The notes under the pieces were generated by a model. It was given only the letters and a program-made list of their open reading frames with translations, did not search any database and was not told the DNA's origin. DNA of 64,000 nt from Petunia secreta (taxonomy: Eukaryota > Streptophyta > Magnoliopsida > Solanales > Solanaceae): contig JARKIP010000017.1 in the NCBI GenBank assembly GCA_029990175.1, positions 33,963,001-34,027,000 of the forward strand, read 5' to 3'. Shown piece after piece: positions 36,133-47,687 of this stretch. Each line of letters opens with the position of its first letter. Position 1 is the first letter of the stretch. The translations under genes and the position numbers were made by a program.

Positions 36133-36640
36133 CTGAAATAATTACTTAAGTCAAAAACTGAAACTTGCAAACAAAGACATGTTATATATACTGTAACTTA
36201 ATGTCAAAAAACTGAAATATAAAGACATGTTATATATACTTGCAAACAGAACTGAAATACAAGTAAAAAAATGACTCTAAAATCCAGGCTATATGTACTA
36301 AAATCTAGGCTATATGTACTTGCAAACTTAATGTCAAAAAATGACTCTTAATATCAAAAAGCTGAAATATAAAGACATGCTATATATACTTACAAACAAA
36401 ACTGAAATATAAGTCAAAAAAAGACTCTTAAATCCAGGCTATATGTACTTAAATCTAGGCTATATGTACTTGCAAACTTAATGTCAAAAAATGACTCTTA
36501 ATATCATAAAACTGAAATATAAAGACATGCTATATATACTTGCAAACAAAACTGAAATACAAGTAAAAAAAAAAAGACTCTTAAATCCAAGCTATATGTA
36601 CTTAAATCTAGGCTATAAAACAAGCATAAAATCAGTATAC
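36133..36640 (-). repeat. MULE intron built of about 150-bp tandem repeats
   Basis: This 508-bp intron has a GTATAC donor at 36640 and a TTTCAG acceptor at 36133-36134. Inside, a unit of 150 bases starting CTGAAATATAAAGACATG repeats at about 36212, 36362 and 36512, about 2.75 copies. The sequence TTTCAGGTATAC occurs at both splice junctions, so the exon edge itself resembles part of a duplication. Confidence 0.8.
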
Positions 36641-37720
36641 CTGAAATATGTTTTACACCAAGCCTCTTTGTCATAGTTGATGAGGTCTTCTACTATCTTG
36701 TCTCCTTTAGTGCCACCAAGTTTTGCAAGCTTCTTCAGACTCTTCCTAAAATTCTGCTTCAAAAGTTGCTCTTGCACAACTCCAGAAAGTCATCCTCCTC
36801 TCAATACCCCTCCAGTCCTTTGCCCAGTTTGATAGAATGTGTCTTGCACACATCATATGCTCACTGTCAGGGAAAAACTCATGCACTACTGCATACAATC
36901 CCTGCAACTCCATAAAAAAATAATTAATGGAAACAGATTTGAATTAAACACAAGCACATAAAAAATAAAAACAAAACTGATGACATACCTTTTGCATATC
37001 ACTAATAATAGTCAGACCTACTCCTTCATCAGTGATGTTCAAATCAGACTTCAAGATCCTTACAAACCACCTCAAAGTTTCCTTTGTTTCATTCCCTATC
37101 ACTGCCCATGAGACAAAAAAAACATCTGATTGTTGGCATCCTTTGCAATAGCTACAAGAAACTACCCCTTACATATCCCTTTCAGAAAACAACCATCTAG
37201 ACCAATGCATGGTCTACAACCCTCAATAAATATGTAGAATGCATCAAATAATTTCTTCCCATCTTCAGAATCTGTGGTCTTAACCACACATGTGCTCCCT
37301 GGATTTGTTTGAAGGAGGATGTCTCTATAATCACAAATCCTACTAAACTCTTTAATATGGTCACCCATTTGCTCTTTCAAAACCATTCTTTTTGCCTTAA
37401 GACAGATGCCCTTCCCAACATACAACCCTAACTCCTTCCTAACAAAGTCATAAAGTTCCCAACCCTTTATGCCAGTCAAGTTAATGATCTTGTCCTTGTA
37501 AAACTTAGCCAAAAACTTGGAATTACACATGGGATTTATGTTGGTCTTATGGCATTTATGTCTAGGGTTGTATGTCTTCACAACAAAGTTGTCACTGTTT
37601 GTTTCCTTAGCTCCATACAATATCCAAGGACAATTAGGTAGCTTGCACTTCACCCTAACCCTTGTTTTATCATTAATGTATTTATCAATTTGTACCCCCT
37701 CTTTCTATTGCATACTTTAT
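36641..37720 (-). pseudogene. MULE transposase catalytic core
   Basis: From about 37720 downward: a MuDR-type DNA-binding zinc region (CKLPNCPWILYGA, NPRHKCHKT), then GCRPCIGLDGCFLKG with the probable first catalytic Asp. A TAG stop follows at 37162-37164 in place of a Gln codon. After it come the VGLTIISDMQK block with the second Asp, an 87-bp intron (36988-36902, GTATGT donor, TTGCAG acceptor) and GLYAVVHEFFPDSEHMMCAR. The region near 36800-36650 has frame breaks, and the catalytic Glu is not securely placed. The exon ends at 36641. The enzyme would cut at the terminal repeats of the element. This copy is disabled by the stop and the shifts. Confidence 0.75.
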
Positions 37721-38103
37721 GACAACTTCCCTAAATTGATAATCACTCTCAAACACCATATTAAGATGCCACACTACATGATCCCACTTTGGATCATAAA
37801 CAACCCTCTTGTCTTTTTTCCTTGCACTTAAAGTCCCCCCCTCCCCTCTTCATCTTCAACTTCATCATCATTCTTAAAGCTATCGGCATCTGAGCTATCA
37901 TAGTAAGGCTCATCTCCTTTTAATTTTCCATTGAAGTTTTTCTTTTTTTATCAAGGTCTTCATAACCTGGATCTAACCCTGCTTACCCAAGAGTTTGTAA
38001 AGCTTTCACAATTTTTTTTGATTTCTTAATGCTCCTTTTATGTGCTCTCAAATCATGTTTAAGGATGTTCAACTCCTCATGAACATCACTCCTATAATCA
38101 GCT

Positions 38104-38755
38104 TTATCCCTTCAACTTCACCCTCATCTTCAGAACTAACCACACCATCCTCTCACCCTCTTCTTCATTTTCCTCCCCATCTTCCTCCTCTGATCCCCTA
38201 GAAGTTTCAGATCTACCATGATCATTTTCTAGCAGATCTGACTCTCCAGCAGTCAATGAGGGTGCATGCAGTAAGGGTGCACTTGCCTTGCAGGAAGATT
38301 CCCCTAAATTCCCACCAGCCTTGTTTGAAGTGGTCTCAAAAGACTCACTAGGCACATGGTCTTGACTTTGTAGGATCATACTCTCACCCTCACACAATAC
38401 ACACATCAATTGTCTCCTTGTTATTTAATAATTCAGCCAAGTCTAGTAAATCGTTGTCTTTTACCAATTCAATTAGATTCCCACCATTAGAAGATGCAAC
38501 ATAAATTTTCAAAAATTTACCAACCATAAATTCCCTAGTATAGTCGGCTAATTCAGGTATTGACAAATAATCAACATCAACGTTGAAAATATATTCTTTT
38601 CTCCCCCCAACATAAACAGGACCCACTTCACTCACCAAAATGCCACCCAAGTGAAACCTTAAATTTAAGTATTTAAAGGCCATCAACTGCATGCACAAAT
38701 TCAGATTCAGAATACATTTAAAAATGACAGATTCATAATACATACAAAACCCCAT
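38104..38755 (-). pseudogene. MULE transposase N-terminal PB1-like domain and acidic linker
   Basis: The N-terminal segment (38755-38390) holds a PB1-like pattern, LRFHLGGILVSEVGPVYVGG, with later DVDYLSIPEL and LLDLAELLNNKETIDV, typical of the start of plant MULE transposases. An overlapping frame (38409-38104) is an acidic, Ser-rich linker with a Glu-rich run. The sequence between 38104 and 37720 continues the acidic linker in broken frames. Start codon position is uncertain. Confidence 0.65.
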
Positions 38756-39418
38756 AATTTACGTATACCAAAAAACCCCAACTAACATGGAAGATGAAAA
38801 CCCCAATATACAAGCAACTAAAAAGCTCTAATTTTTTCAGTACACATACATGCAAATCAAAATCCCTAATTTTTTTAGTTCATATACATGAAACTAATAA
38901 ACCCTAATTTATCAAGCAATTAAGTAAACATGATTAGGAAATGTAATCACATAATCATAATCATAATCAGTAAAAACAACATTAGAAACACTAACCTTAT
39001 GGAAGAAATCGATGCGACAGTGTTGTTGAAAAACCCACACCAAACACGAATCAGAAGCTTATGTTGTTGTTTCACTGGAATAGATCAAAGAAATTTCAAG
39101 ATTTTACCATTCTCAGTTTGTTGTTTCAGTATTTGGGGTGATTTCTCTAGAGAATTGAAGGATATCTCTAGAGAATTGGGAGGGTTTTTTTTGACCGGCT
39201 CTTCCCCCTTTTTTTACTTTTGTAAATGTAAAATGAATTTACCTAGGGTTAGTTTATTTACAACCAATTTTAATCTTTTATTTTTTGTTTTATTAGTTTT
39301 TTGTCTTTTCATATTATTCTAAATGACTTGGCAAATTAATAATTTCCACGTGTTTGCCACCTGGAACATGTTCTTACGTGTATATGGCGAGTGCCTACAC
39401 GCACCACAATTTTTCAAG
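38756..39418. other. MULE 5' flank between transposase start and terminal region
   Basis: AT-rich, with CATAATCATAATC-type short repeats near 38945. No coding domain recognised. The reading frame at 38930-39322 on the plus strand has no known motif and is probably chance. Confidence 0.5.
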
Positions 39419-39536
39419 GCGGGGGATAATAGATATGGAAAATAATAGTTCAGGGGGGTTCTGTGACCACCGTATAGTTTAGGTAGGAAACATGCAAAAC
39501 AGTGATAGTTTAAGGGGGATTTAAACCATTATCTCT

Positions 39537-40757
39537 TTAAAGAAAGATTTAGAGGTCCATCTAGCCTTACTACAGGATAGAATAAATATACATTGGGAAT
39601 AATAGATCCGCAAGAATTCAAACGAAGTATTAGGATTGAAATAAAATTAATAGAAATAAAAAGAAGATTAAATTATTTAAGGACAACGTCAGTACCTCGA
39701 GAGAATATAAATATAATACTTGAAAGAAAATTAGAAAAGAAAAAGGAAATTAGAAAATTAGAAACAATATTAACAACATAGACAATCTAAAGAAATTAGA
39801 ATATTTAGATTTACGGATCAGAACAGATAAAAAAATATTGCATCTAAAAAAACTCTACAATAAAGTATAACTTTAGTCAAGGAGAACATATACTACATAG
39901 AGAAGACAAACAATATAATACTTTGATAGATCTAATAATTAATTTTGAAGAAAATTTTCAAAATCACGCAGAAGCTTTAGAAAAGAGTAAAGAAAATTTC
40001 AAAAAAGTACAAACTAAACAAAAGAAAATACTAGATAGAATAGAGAAAAATTTCGATTGTCTTAAAGAACAAAATAACGAAATAGAAAGGAGGATACAAA
40101 CTCTAAATAATAAATTTAATCTTGAAAAAATACCAATAAAACAAGAAATAGAAAAGTTAATCAAAACAATATCTAACAAACCCAAAGAAATAAAAATAAA
40201 AACAACCGAGTTAGTAGATAAAGCCACAAAACAAATAGACGTTTTGGAAAAGAATATTTAAAATCTAGTTGAAATTATAGAATATTTAAAAAAAATTGCT
40301 CTTTCATGAGTATAGATCCTAGAGAGATTCCAATATATAAAAAAACATTAAAATCAGCAGAACAAATCTAACCATCAGAAAGTTTATCTTATTACACTTC
40401 TCAATCCAAGTCAGACCAGACAGTAATAAAACTAAATAATACTATTATTATTCTACTCTTAGAATTAAATCAAAAGTTAGATAAAATTATTAAAGAAAAG
40501 GATGTTAGTGTTAGTAAAGAACCTGTTTCGATTAACCAGGAAATTAAAGACTTACTTAAAGAATTCAAGAAGGTTGAATTGACCCCACCAAGTGAAAGAC
40601 CAGTTAAACAATTTAAATCATGGACCTTTTTTCAGGTAGGTCAAGAACAATGATAGACCCATCTAGACCAAGCATATCCAAATATAGAATGAGAAATAAC
40701 TTCCTACAAAGACTATTAAGTAGAAATTCATATATACAAAAGTTCGAGAAGAAATAA
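39537..40757 (+). pseudogene. Endogenous pararetrovirus fragment: coiled-coil ORF and start of the next ORF
   Basis: AT-rich viral-type sequence directly follows the MULE end. Broken segments encode a Lys/Glu/Ile-rich protein. The piece at 39923-40261 has a clear heptad-like coiled coil (for example KKILDRIEKNFDCLKEQNNE). A further segment runs from about 40300 to 40650. An overlapping new ORF begins at ATG 40620 and stops at about 40758, with a basic Arg/Ser-rich N-terminus. Base composition and codon style match the remnants at 250-2176 and 14936-17388. A coiled-coil ORF upstream of movement/coat genes is consistent with solendovirus-like genomes, but that assignment is inferred. No catalytic domain is present, so confidence is lower than for the pol pieces. 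Confidence 0.55.
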
Positions 40758-40943
40758 TAGAAAAACATCTCTTTCCTCCTATGGGTGAATTGGACCAAGG
40801 TTTCCCGATAGAAAGATTTGCATGCAACAGAGATCCCAATTCCGTGTATCCAGTTAAGCAAGCCCTGCCCCCCAGCTTCCATCCAGACAAAAAAGGTGAA
40901 CCGTTCAACGAGCGTTGTAACGATCCAAAGGAAAATCTCCTGG

Positions 40944-40978
<35 letters not shown>

Positions 40979-41332
40979 ATTCGCGGTCATAGGCACTTGC
41001 AAAGCTCTAACCCACTAATCAACTCTTAACCCAATAACCCAATACCAATAAACCAATATACCGATTTTGCAGATGGGTTAACGGTTTCAATTCGGTTTTG
41101 AACCACCTTACTTTTTTCCAAGCCACGAAAAACATTTTCCAAGCCATGTAAAACATTTTCCTCTGTATCAAACACACCCTCAAGTATGAGTTCGGAGCTC
41201 TAAGGAACCAAAAAACCTGCGTGTTTTGTTGAACAGTATAGTAATGGCTATTTCTTTAAAAAATAACAAATGTGGGTTGTTTCTTGAGCGTCCCAGGAGT
41301 TGCTGTTCATGAGTTTTACCCCTAAAAGGTGG
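40758..41332. other. Spacer with GC-richer block and TA microsatellite
   Basis: A sharply GC-richer block at about 40775-40940 is unlike its AT-rich neighbours and stops at a (TA)n microsatellite (40945-40974). The block stays open in several frames but no protein is recognised. An origin from organelle DNA or another transferred sequence is only a possibility. The rest, to 41332, shows nothing. Confidence 0.4.
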
Positions 41333-41984
41333 GGGAAGTGCACGAAAGGCCACTTTTGACACTGGTCTTTGGGCACAAGCCACTAATACCAAAATATTTA
41401 GGTTATAGCCACTTTTTACACCCACCTGAAATAGGAAAACGAAAAAAAGACTAAATTACCCCAAATATATATATCAGTCTATGTGGATGGAACTTCAGTA
41501 CATAAGGGTAGACAAGTTCAATCCCTGTGGATGGAACTTCAGTCCCCAAGGGTAGACAAGTTCAATCCATGTGGATGGAACTTCAGTCCACAAGGGTAGA
41601 GGAGTTCAATCCCTACAGATGGAACTTCAATCCCTACAGAAGGAACTTCAATCCCTGTGGATAGAACTTCAGTACACGGGGCAGAGAAGTTCAATCCATG
41701 TGGATAGAACTTCAGTCCATAAGGGTAGAGAAGTTCAATCCATGTGGATAGAACTTCAGTCCATGTGGTTTGAACTTCAATCAGTAGTATTTCGAACTTC
41801 AATCAGTAGTATTTCAAACTTCAGTCCAGTAATCAGACTGAGGGGTAATTAAGTCTTTTCAGTTAGACATATTTAATGATCTTATCTAGTAAAGAGTCAA
41901 AAGTGGCCTAAGTGTAAGACCAAAGAAAATAGTAGCCACAAAGCTAATACCAGTCTCAAAATTGGCCACTGGGCAAAAATTTTA
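41333..41984. mobile_element. MITE with internal 44-bp repeats
   Basis: A non-coding element of about 650 bp. GGCCACTTTTGACACTGGT near the left end (41349-41367) has an inverted, diverged partner near the right end (about 41955-41975), giving terminal inverted repeats. CCTAAAAGGTGG occurs on both sides (41321-41332 and 41985-41996) and is the probable target duplication; its length of about 9-12 bases suggests a Mutator-like origin. The interior is a tandem array. Confidence 0.65.
41483..41790. repeat. 44-bp minisatellite with inverted GAACTTC/GAAGTTC pairs
   Basis: Units start at 41483, 41527 and 41571 (exact 44-base spacing), then a shorter irregular stretch, then further units near 41659 and 41703. 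Each unit holds GGAACTTCAGTCC and, about 20 bases later, AAGTTCAATCC, so the array contains many potential short stem-loops. Confidence 0.85.
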
Positions 41985-42029
41985 CCTAAAAGGTGGCTAC
42001 TCATCAAATAGCCCCCAAAACTATAAAAT

Positions 42030-42400
42030 TTTCACCCATATGCCACTTTTATCACTGATATTTAGTTTGAAGCCACTTTATTTATTAGTCTTACATGAGA
42101 GACCACTTTTTGGAACTTCAATTTTTGTGGGCTGAAGTTCAAACCTTGTGGGTTGAACTTCATGCCTAAATTATGAAGTTTCAACTTCAATTTGTAAGGG
42201 CTAAACTTTTAGGTATAGATGCGTAAACTTCAATCCTTGTGGGCTGAAGTTGAACTTCAATCCTTGTGGGCTGAACTTGTGTGAAGTTCAACCCAAAAGA
42301 ATTGAAGTTCCAAAAAATGATCTCCCATGTAAAACCAATAAAAAATTGGCCTCAAACCAAAAACTACTGCCAAAAGTAGCCTTTGGTGCACTTCGCTCCC
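42030..42400. mobile_element. Second, related MITE next to the NEMP promoter
   Basis: The left end GCCACTTTTATCAC with following TTTAGTTTGAAGCC (about 42042-42075) is the inverted counterpart of the right end (about 42345-42392, containing GGCCTCAAACC and CCAAAAGTAGCC), giving imperfect terminal repeats of about 45 bp. The interior again has GAACTTCAATCC repeats (about 42110-42310). It is clearly the same family as the element at 41333-41984. Its right end is followed by a poly-C run at about 42402-42415. Confidence 0.65.
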
Positions 42401-42513
42401 TCCCCCCCCCCCCCAAAACTTTGACGAGCCCAATCCAAAGTTCCTTTTCAAATAAATAAATCAAAATAACGAAATACCCTCCAAAAGAATTGGTAATTTT
42501 ACTTTCCTCCCTT

Positions 42514-42521
42514 TATAAATA
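42514..42521 (+). promoter_or_regulatory. TATA box of the NEMP-family gene
   Basis: TATAAATA lies 46 bases before the ATG at 42560. Transcription would then start near 42545, leaving a very short 5' leader, unless another promoter is used. Confidence 0.55.
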
Positions 42522-42559
42522 CGCTCTGGTTTTTCCAACTCCAATACCAAACAAACGCA

Positions 42560-45500
42560 ATGGGTACTGTAACTAATTGTTCTTCGCGTATGGGACTCTT
42601 ATTTGGTCTTATATGGCTTCTCTTCGCATTAATTTGCAATTCAGCATCCATTGTTAACGCTAATGAACTTTCTTTAGGTAACTTCTTTTAAATTCTAGGG
42701 TTCTTGAAACTTTTTATTTAATGACTTAATTGTGAAGTATGTTATGAGTTTTATAAGTTTTTATCTTAAGTATCAAAAAAGTGATGTGAGGGTTAGGTGC
42801 ACGTCACATGTTCAAACTTTGTTGAAGACAAAAGCCTGATATTTAAGTCGACAAAGTTAGAGGGGCGGATTCATTATCCACGAAGTTTCAAGTTATGTGC
42901 TACTGGCCTTCAAAGATTTCTCGGTTATTTTAAAAGAAAAAAAGTTTAGGTTGATTTTTAGGATTTTGTTGCTTAAGAATTAAGACACTGAACAAGATCA
43001 AATTTTTTGGTTAATTGTAGGTTTGCTTGCTGCTTACAAAAACTGGGATATTGAAAAGAATATATTTTCCGGTTAAATTAAGCTTTTTCTGTTGTTTATC
43101 AATACTGGTACATTGAATATGGAATAAAGATAGAGGATCTTGAGTTCCAGAGCTAGGTTTGAGTCTGTTGTTTTGTTAACTTCTGTCTCGCTTTAGTTGA
43201 CCGAATATCTGTAACACTGATTTCGGAGTCACTATAATAACTACATGTATTGGTACTTGCACGTCACTGCTTGTTCTTTAGTTGTTTCTTTTATTTTTGA
43301 TAGTCAAGTACTTGCACATTGTCTTTGTCTCTTCTTGCAAGTTTGCTTGGATGTTCCAATCTCTATATTGGTATCATGAGAGAGATTATGCACCGAGGAT
43401 TGGTAGTTTTTTATAGCTCCTTTACTGTGGTTAGTGGCCCTGCATATAATCCAACATTGTAGGTCTCTGGTGAAAGGTGATGCTTAGATGAAAGGGAGTT
43501 GCTTGAAGTTTTTAGTGTCCCCATTTGGGTAGTTGTTAGTAGCGCACCAAACATGAGCTACTAAAAAGCATTAGAACATGTTTATATCATGCAACTGTAG
43601 ATTTTTCTTTCAGTGATGTTCGTTATGCTCATTATAATTTCATTTTTCCTTTTTCATTTTTCGACAGTTGTATCCCAAAATACCACTCTGCTGATATCTC
43701 CAGGAATCATAGTGGAAAATTCTCCTGGCTCTAAGCCAGGAACTAAAGTCATTTGTGAGAGAGTTCGAATCCATGGCTTGTCAAGGCTAAAAAATCTGAA
43801 AAAGTATGCCCATTCAGTGAAGGTGAATGTATCATATCTGAATCCAAGTGGGCGTCTACCTAATGCTGAGGTCTGTTTCCATAGGTGAGCCACTAAGCCT
43901 TTGCTCCACTATTTAAATTCCAAAGAACTAACAACTCCGAGTGATACTTCTCGTATTGTTTTCATTTCTTCATTGACCAATGGTTTTAGCTTAATCACCT
44001 TTATGATTATGAAATCATAATTGATAAATCGCTAACAGCTTGATACACTGTTATTAAAAGCTATTGCTTTGTCATTTAAAGCAATAAAGTGATGAAGTGT
44101 TATCATATTTAAAGAAACGTGCTTTTCACTTATCGCTTCAAGCCTCGTGGACCTCACTTCTCGCTTCTTGGTTCAAATCTCATGGACCTTATCGCTGTTT
44201 TGTTGTTTTCACTTTTAAAAACACTGGGTTGATATATTTACTTCATAGGCTGCCTTTCTTATTGGTGAATCATTGTTTTTCTCAATAGGTCTGATCATTT
44301 CATTGGAGATACTAAGATTGTGAGACACACACACACATATATAAATATATTGTATTATTGTTGGTGTATGGTCTATCTTCCTTCTTCGGTAAATTCTACC
44401 TAGCTCTCTACATAACAAGGCGTTATGCGGTAAATCATAATTTTGAGTTTTGACTCACATGGTATGTTGGTCGTCCATAAAATGCTTTTTTTTTTCTTAA
44501 AAAAGAAAATCAAATGGTATTGTAGTTAATCTCCCACCTTATATTTGTTGGTACTCATTAATGTTGTGTGTAAATAAGTTGTATTTGTTTGACAGATATC
44601 TAAGATTTTGGGATCTTTATTACGTACCAAATCGTTATGATTTAGGGACATCTTTTCGAGAAACAAACTCTATGGCCTTTTCTGCTGTATAGTATTATCT
44701 CTAGACTTAAAGGGGATGACTGATGAGGTTTATTAATTACTAGTACGACTCACGCATCCGAATAAGAAATTTCTAGTATGACCTGTCTAATGTAGTTGAT
44801 TATTTTTCAAAATTTGTGCCTTTTGAGTTCTTAATATGAAACTTGTCCAACTGAAATATCATCTAATGAGAAAAGACAGCCAAAGAGATAGATAACTCTT
44901 GAAGTCAGATAGGTATAGGTGGTCTTCAGCTTCAATGTCTCAGTTGTGCCCTTTTCAACGTCACAGGAATCAGTCACTTGAAATTGGGATGTGCTTGCCA
45001 GGCCAGTGGATGAAACTAACCAAGGGTTCATTGGCAAGATCTATGTCACCTTTTGATCACAAATTCTTGGATATTAGAATGACAAGCTCATCTAAGGAAA
45101 CTCTTCAGATCTCGCTGCATGAAGGTTTGTTCACCCTGGGTCAATCTGAAATAACTTCGTTTTGTAGCTTTATTGCTTTTGGCATTTTAACTCAATTAAG
45201 TAACCTTAATATCCTTTCCATTGCAGAATTTTTTTTGTATCGTGTTATACTACTGGTACTGGGGATATTTTTAATTACTCTGGCATCCTTCCTGAGCAAA
45301 TCTCTAGTATTTTACTATGGTGGTGCAATGGTTATAGGGATTTTTCTTGTGATACTGATGGTTCTTTTCCAGGTAAGTTCGTACCTTTGCATTCTCATAG
45401 AAGTATTCATCTTTTGTAGAAGTGTTCCCTTCTGAGTGCAAAGAGGAAGCCTATGTTGATTGCTGGCTTCCCTGTTTTACTATTGAAGAAGCATGGAAGC

Positions 45501-47687
45501 TCTTGTTGGGTTGGTTATGTCAGTTTTAATCTTGACATGTAGTTCAAAGTTACAAAGCAAACTTTGTTAGCTGATCAGAAGCTAAACTACCTTTTTTTTT
45601 AAATGGGATTGTGTGATGGCATGAGATAATATTTTTTTTGGAATGGCGAACATTTTGCAACAAAAATTGCTGGGTAACACCATAAAAGCTTCACAACAGT
45701 GTTACAATAAATCACGCATGAATTGAAGATGAATCTAAACGAAAATTCACTCAAATATTGGCGGAACAAAAAGGAAGACTAAGAAGAAGAAAGCTAACAA
45801 GATTGGCAACAATGTTGTCAAATCGCTTGAATTCACATTTCAAAGGAAAGAGAAAAGTATGATATTGAAGAAAATTAAAGATTTTTACAATTGAATCATT
45901 TGGCGTATTTCCTCAGCATTGTTAGGTGTTAACCAATCAGAATAACTTAAAAAGTACATATTTAATATATTATGTTTTAGATATGTGTACAGCAGCTGTA
46001 TACCATGTATGAGTGTGTGTAGATGTATGCATGTAGGTATATATCATTGCTTTTATGTTGAATTTTCTGATTGACAGTTTGGTACATCTGATGACAGGGG
46101 ATGAAGCTTCTTCCGACTGGCAGGAAGAGTTCACTAGCAATATTCTTGTATTCATCCATGGTGGGTATCTTTGCTAGTATAAGTGTGCTTCTAGCATTTA
46201 TTCTTTGAGCCACCCTTCCTTAAAGTTTCTAATTAAACGTTCCTCTTTTTTATTTTCAGGTTGGTGTAGGATCTTTATTCCTAAGCTATGTGCCTCAACT
46301 GTTGCGTTCAATACTTAACGAGATTGGTATCGGTGAAGACATGTACAACCCTGTATGTAAGTTCTTATTGTGTGTTCTGTTGCGTCTTTTTTCTTTTTTG
46401 GTTCTGGAGTTCATGTCATTCAAGATCTTGGACATGTTAGGATCACCTTTTGCTAATGGTGCTCATGCCAATGAAAATCGACCTCATAGATGTTGAGTGC
46501 CTCCATTTTAGTCAAATGTCCAAAATTTTCGTCAAAGAAATAGTATGCTGCAAACACCTGCTGTTATTTCATGATAAGATATTTGAGTTTCACAAGTGCA
46601 ATATGCTTTTGGTTTCTGCGCTGAGCTTTCTGCTTTCCAGGAGTTTTGGGTGACACGAGTTGATTTTTTGTTGCAGTTGGCAATATTTTTGCTGCTTTTC
46701 CTCGTAATTGCTGGAGCTTGGTTAGGGTTTTGGGTTGTTCGCAAACTTGTACTTGACGAAGATGGATCCATTGACGTAGGAGTATCTCAGTTTGTCAGTT
46801 GGTCGATTCGAGTCTTTGCTTCCGCAATGGTTTTTCAGGTTTCCATTTATGATAATACTACAAATTCATTTGTTCCTCCAAAATTCTCACTCTTTCTTTG
46901 GTAGTTTATAGTCCTTACCAGGTCTATATTAGGCAGTTACAAAGCTTTATTTGTTCTTCAGAGTTCTTTGGATCCCATATTGGCTATGGAAGCATTGATA
47001 TGTGGAGTTCTGATTTCATCAATCTTGAGAAGGTTTCTCCGTCCCAAATATGTTGTGCGCTTTTGCAAGTGAGTCGACTCCTTACTTAAAATGTATCACC
47101 CTTTCTCCCAATATTTTCCAGTTGATGCTTATATAGCTGCTCTTTATATTCTTTTGTACGTATACAGGTGAAGACTTTTGCTTTTGCAGTTACTTCGTAT
47201 TTTCACACTCCGTTTTTTCATGCTAAGCAGGAACTTATTACAAATAGACATGAGTTATCTCTTGGAGTTTCAAGATTCATACACGTCACCAGTAAAAGGG
47301 TCTTATGGTTCCAGGGTTTTCAAGAGAAATCTAAATGACACAATCGGCCAAGGTTAGCCTAAATTAGTTATTAGTAGTAGATGAAGTGAAAAGTGTAAGG
47401 TGGAGCTTCTCTTATGTGCTTCTCCTGCAGGTTCTCCTATCAAGCCGGCAAGCTCGTTATCAGAAACAGATGCATTCTATTCTACGTTCCACCGTACACC
47501 TGAACGGAAAAAACTTTCAAAGGATGAATGGGATAAGTTAACTAAAGACACCACAAAGAAGGCTTTGAAAGAGCTTGTTTCTTCCCCGGATTTCAGCAAA
47601 TGGGCCGTTGCTCACGCAGATCGGATTACTCTAGCTCCAAAGAAAGAGACGACTGCTAGACAGAGAAGGTGGTACCAATGGCTATGA
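42560..47687 (+). CDS. NEMP: NEMP/DUF2215-family nuclear envelope membrane protein, 10 exons, 480 aa
   Basis: Exons: 42560-42677, 43668-43884, 44967-45124, 45227-45372, 46098-46160, 46260-46352, 46677-46838, 46962-47068, 47231-47352, 47431-47687. All introns are GT-AG and phases join with no stop, giving 480 residues. Residues 1-34 look like a signal peptide (LLFGLIWLLFALIC). A luminal domain (about 40-165) has Cys residues and an NQS glycosylation site. Hydrophobic segments follow at about 168-187, 190-212, 224-247, 266-286 and 303-341, then a charged tail of about 135 residues. The blocks GMKLLPTGRKSSLAIF, EIGIGEDMYNP and GAWLGFWVVRKLVL are hallmarks of plant DUF2215 proteins, homologues of animal NEMP1 and of Arabidopsis PNET2, which sit in the inner nuclear membrane. 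A role in nuclear envelope integrity and chromatin contact is inferred from the family. The gene appears intact. The second Met (codon 11) is an alternative start. Confidence 0.85.

Larger units (their letters stand above)
34871..39536 (-). mobile_element. Mutator-like element (MULE) with decayed transposase gene
   Basis: A minus-strand transposase gene with plant-type introns fills this interval. One end region at about 39419-39536, containing ATAGTTTAAGGGGGATTTAAACC and related short repeats, abuts pararetrovirus sequence and probably holds the terminal inverted repeat. No matching inverted copy was found near 34870, so the other end is missing or too diverged. A 9-bp target duplication could not be identified. 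The element is non-autonomous. Confidence 0.7.

Noticed and set aside
41539..41852. Open frames across the 44-bp repeats
   Set aside because: They are translations of the minisatellite in a non-coding MITE.
45586..45960. Possible transposon fragment in NEMP intron 4
   Set aside because: AT-rich and repetitive in feel but no terminal repeats or family motif could be identified.
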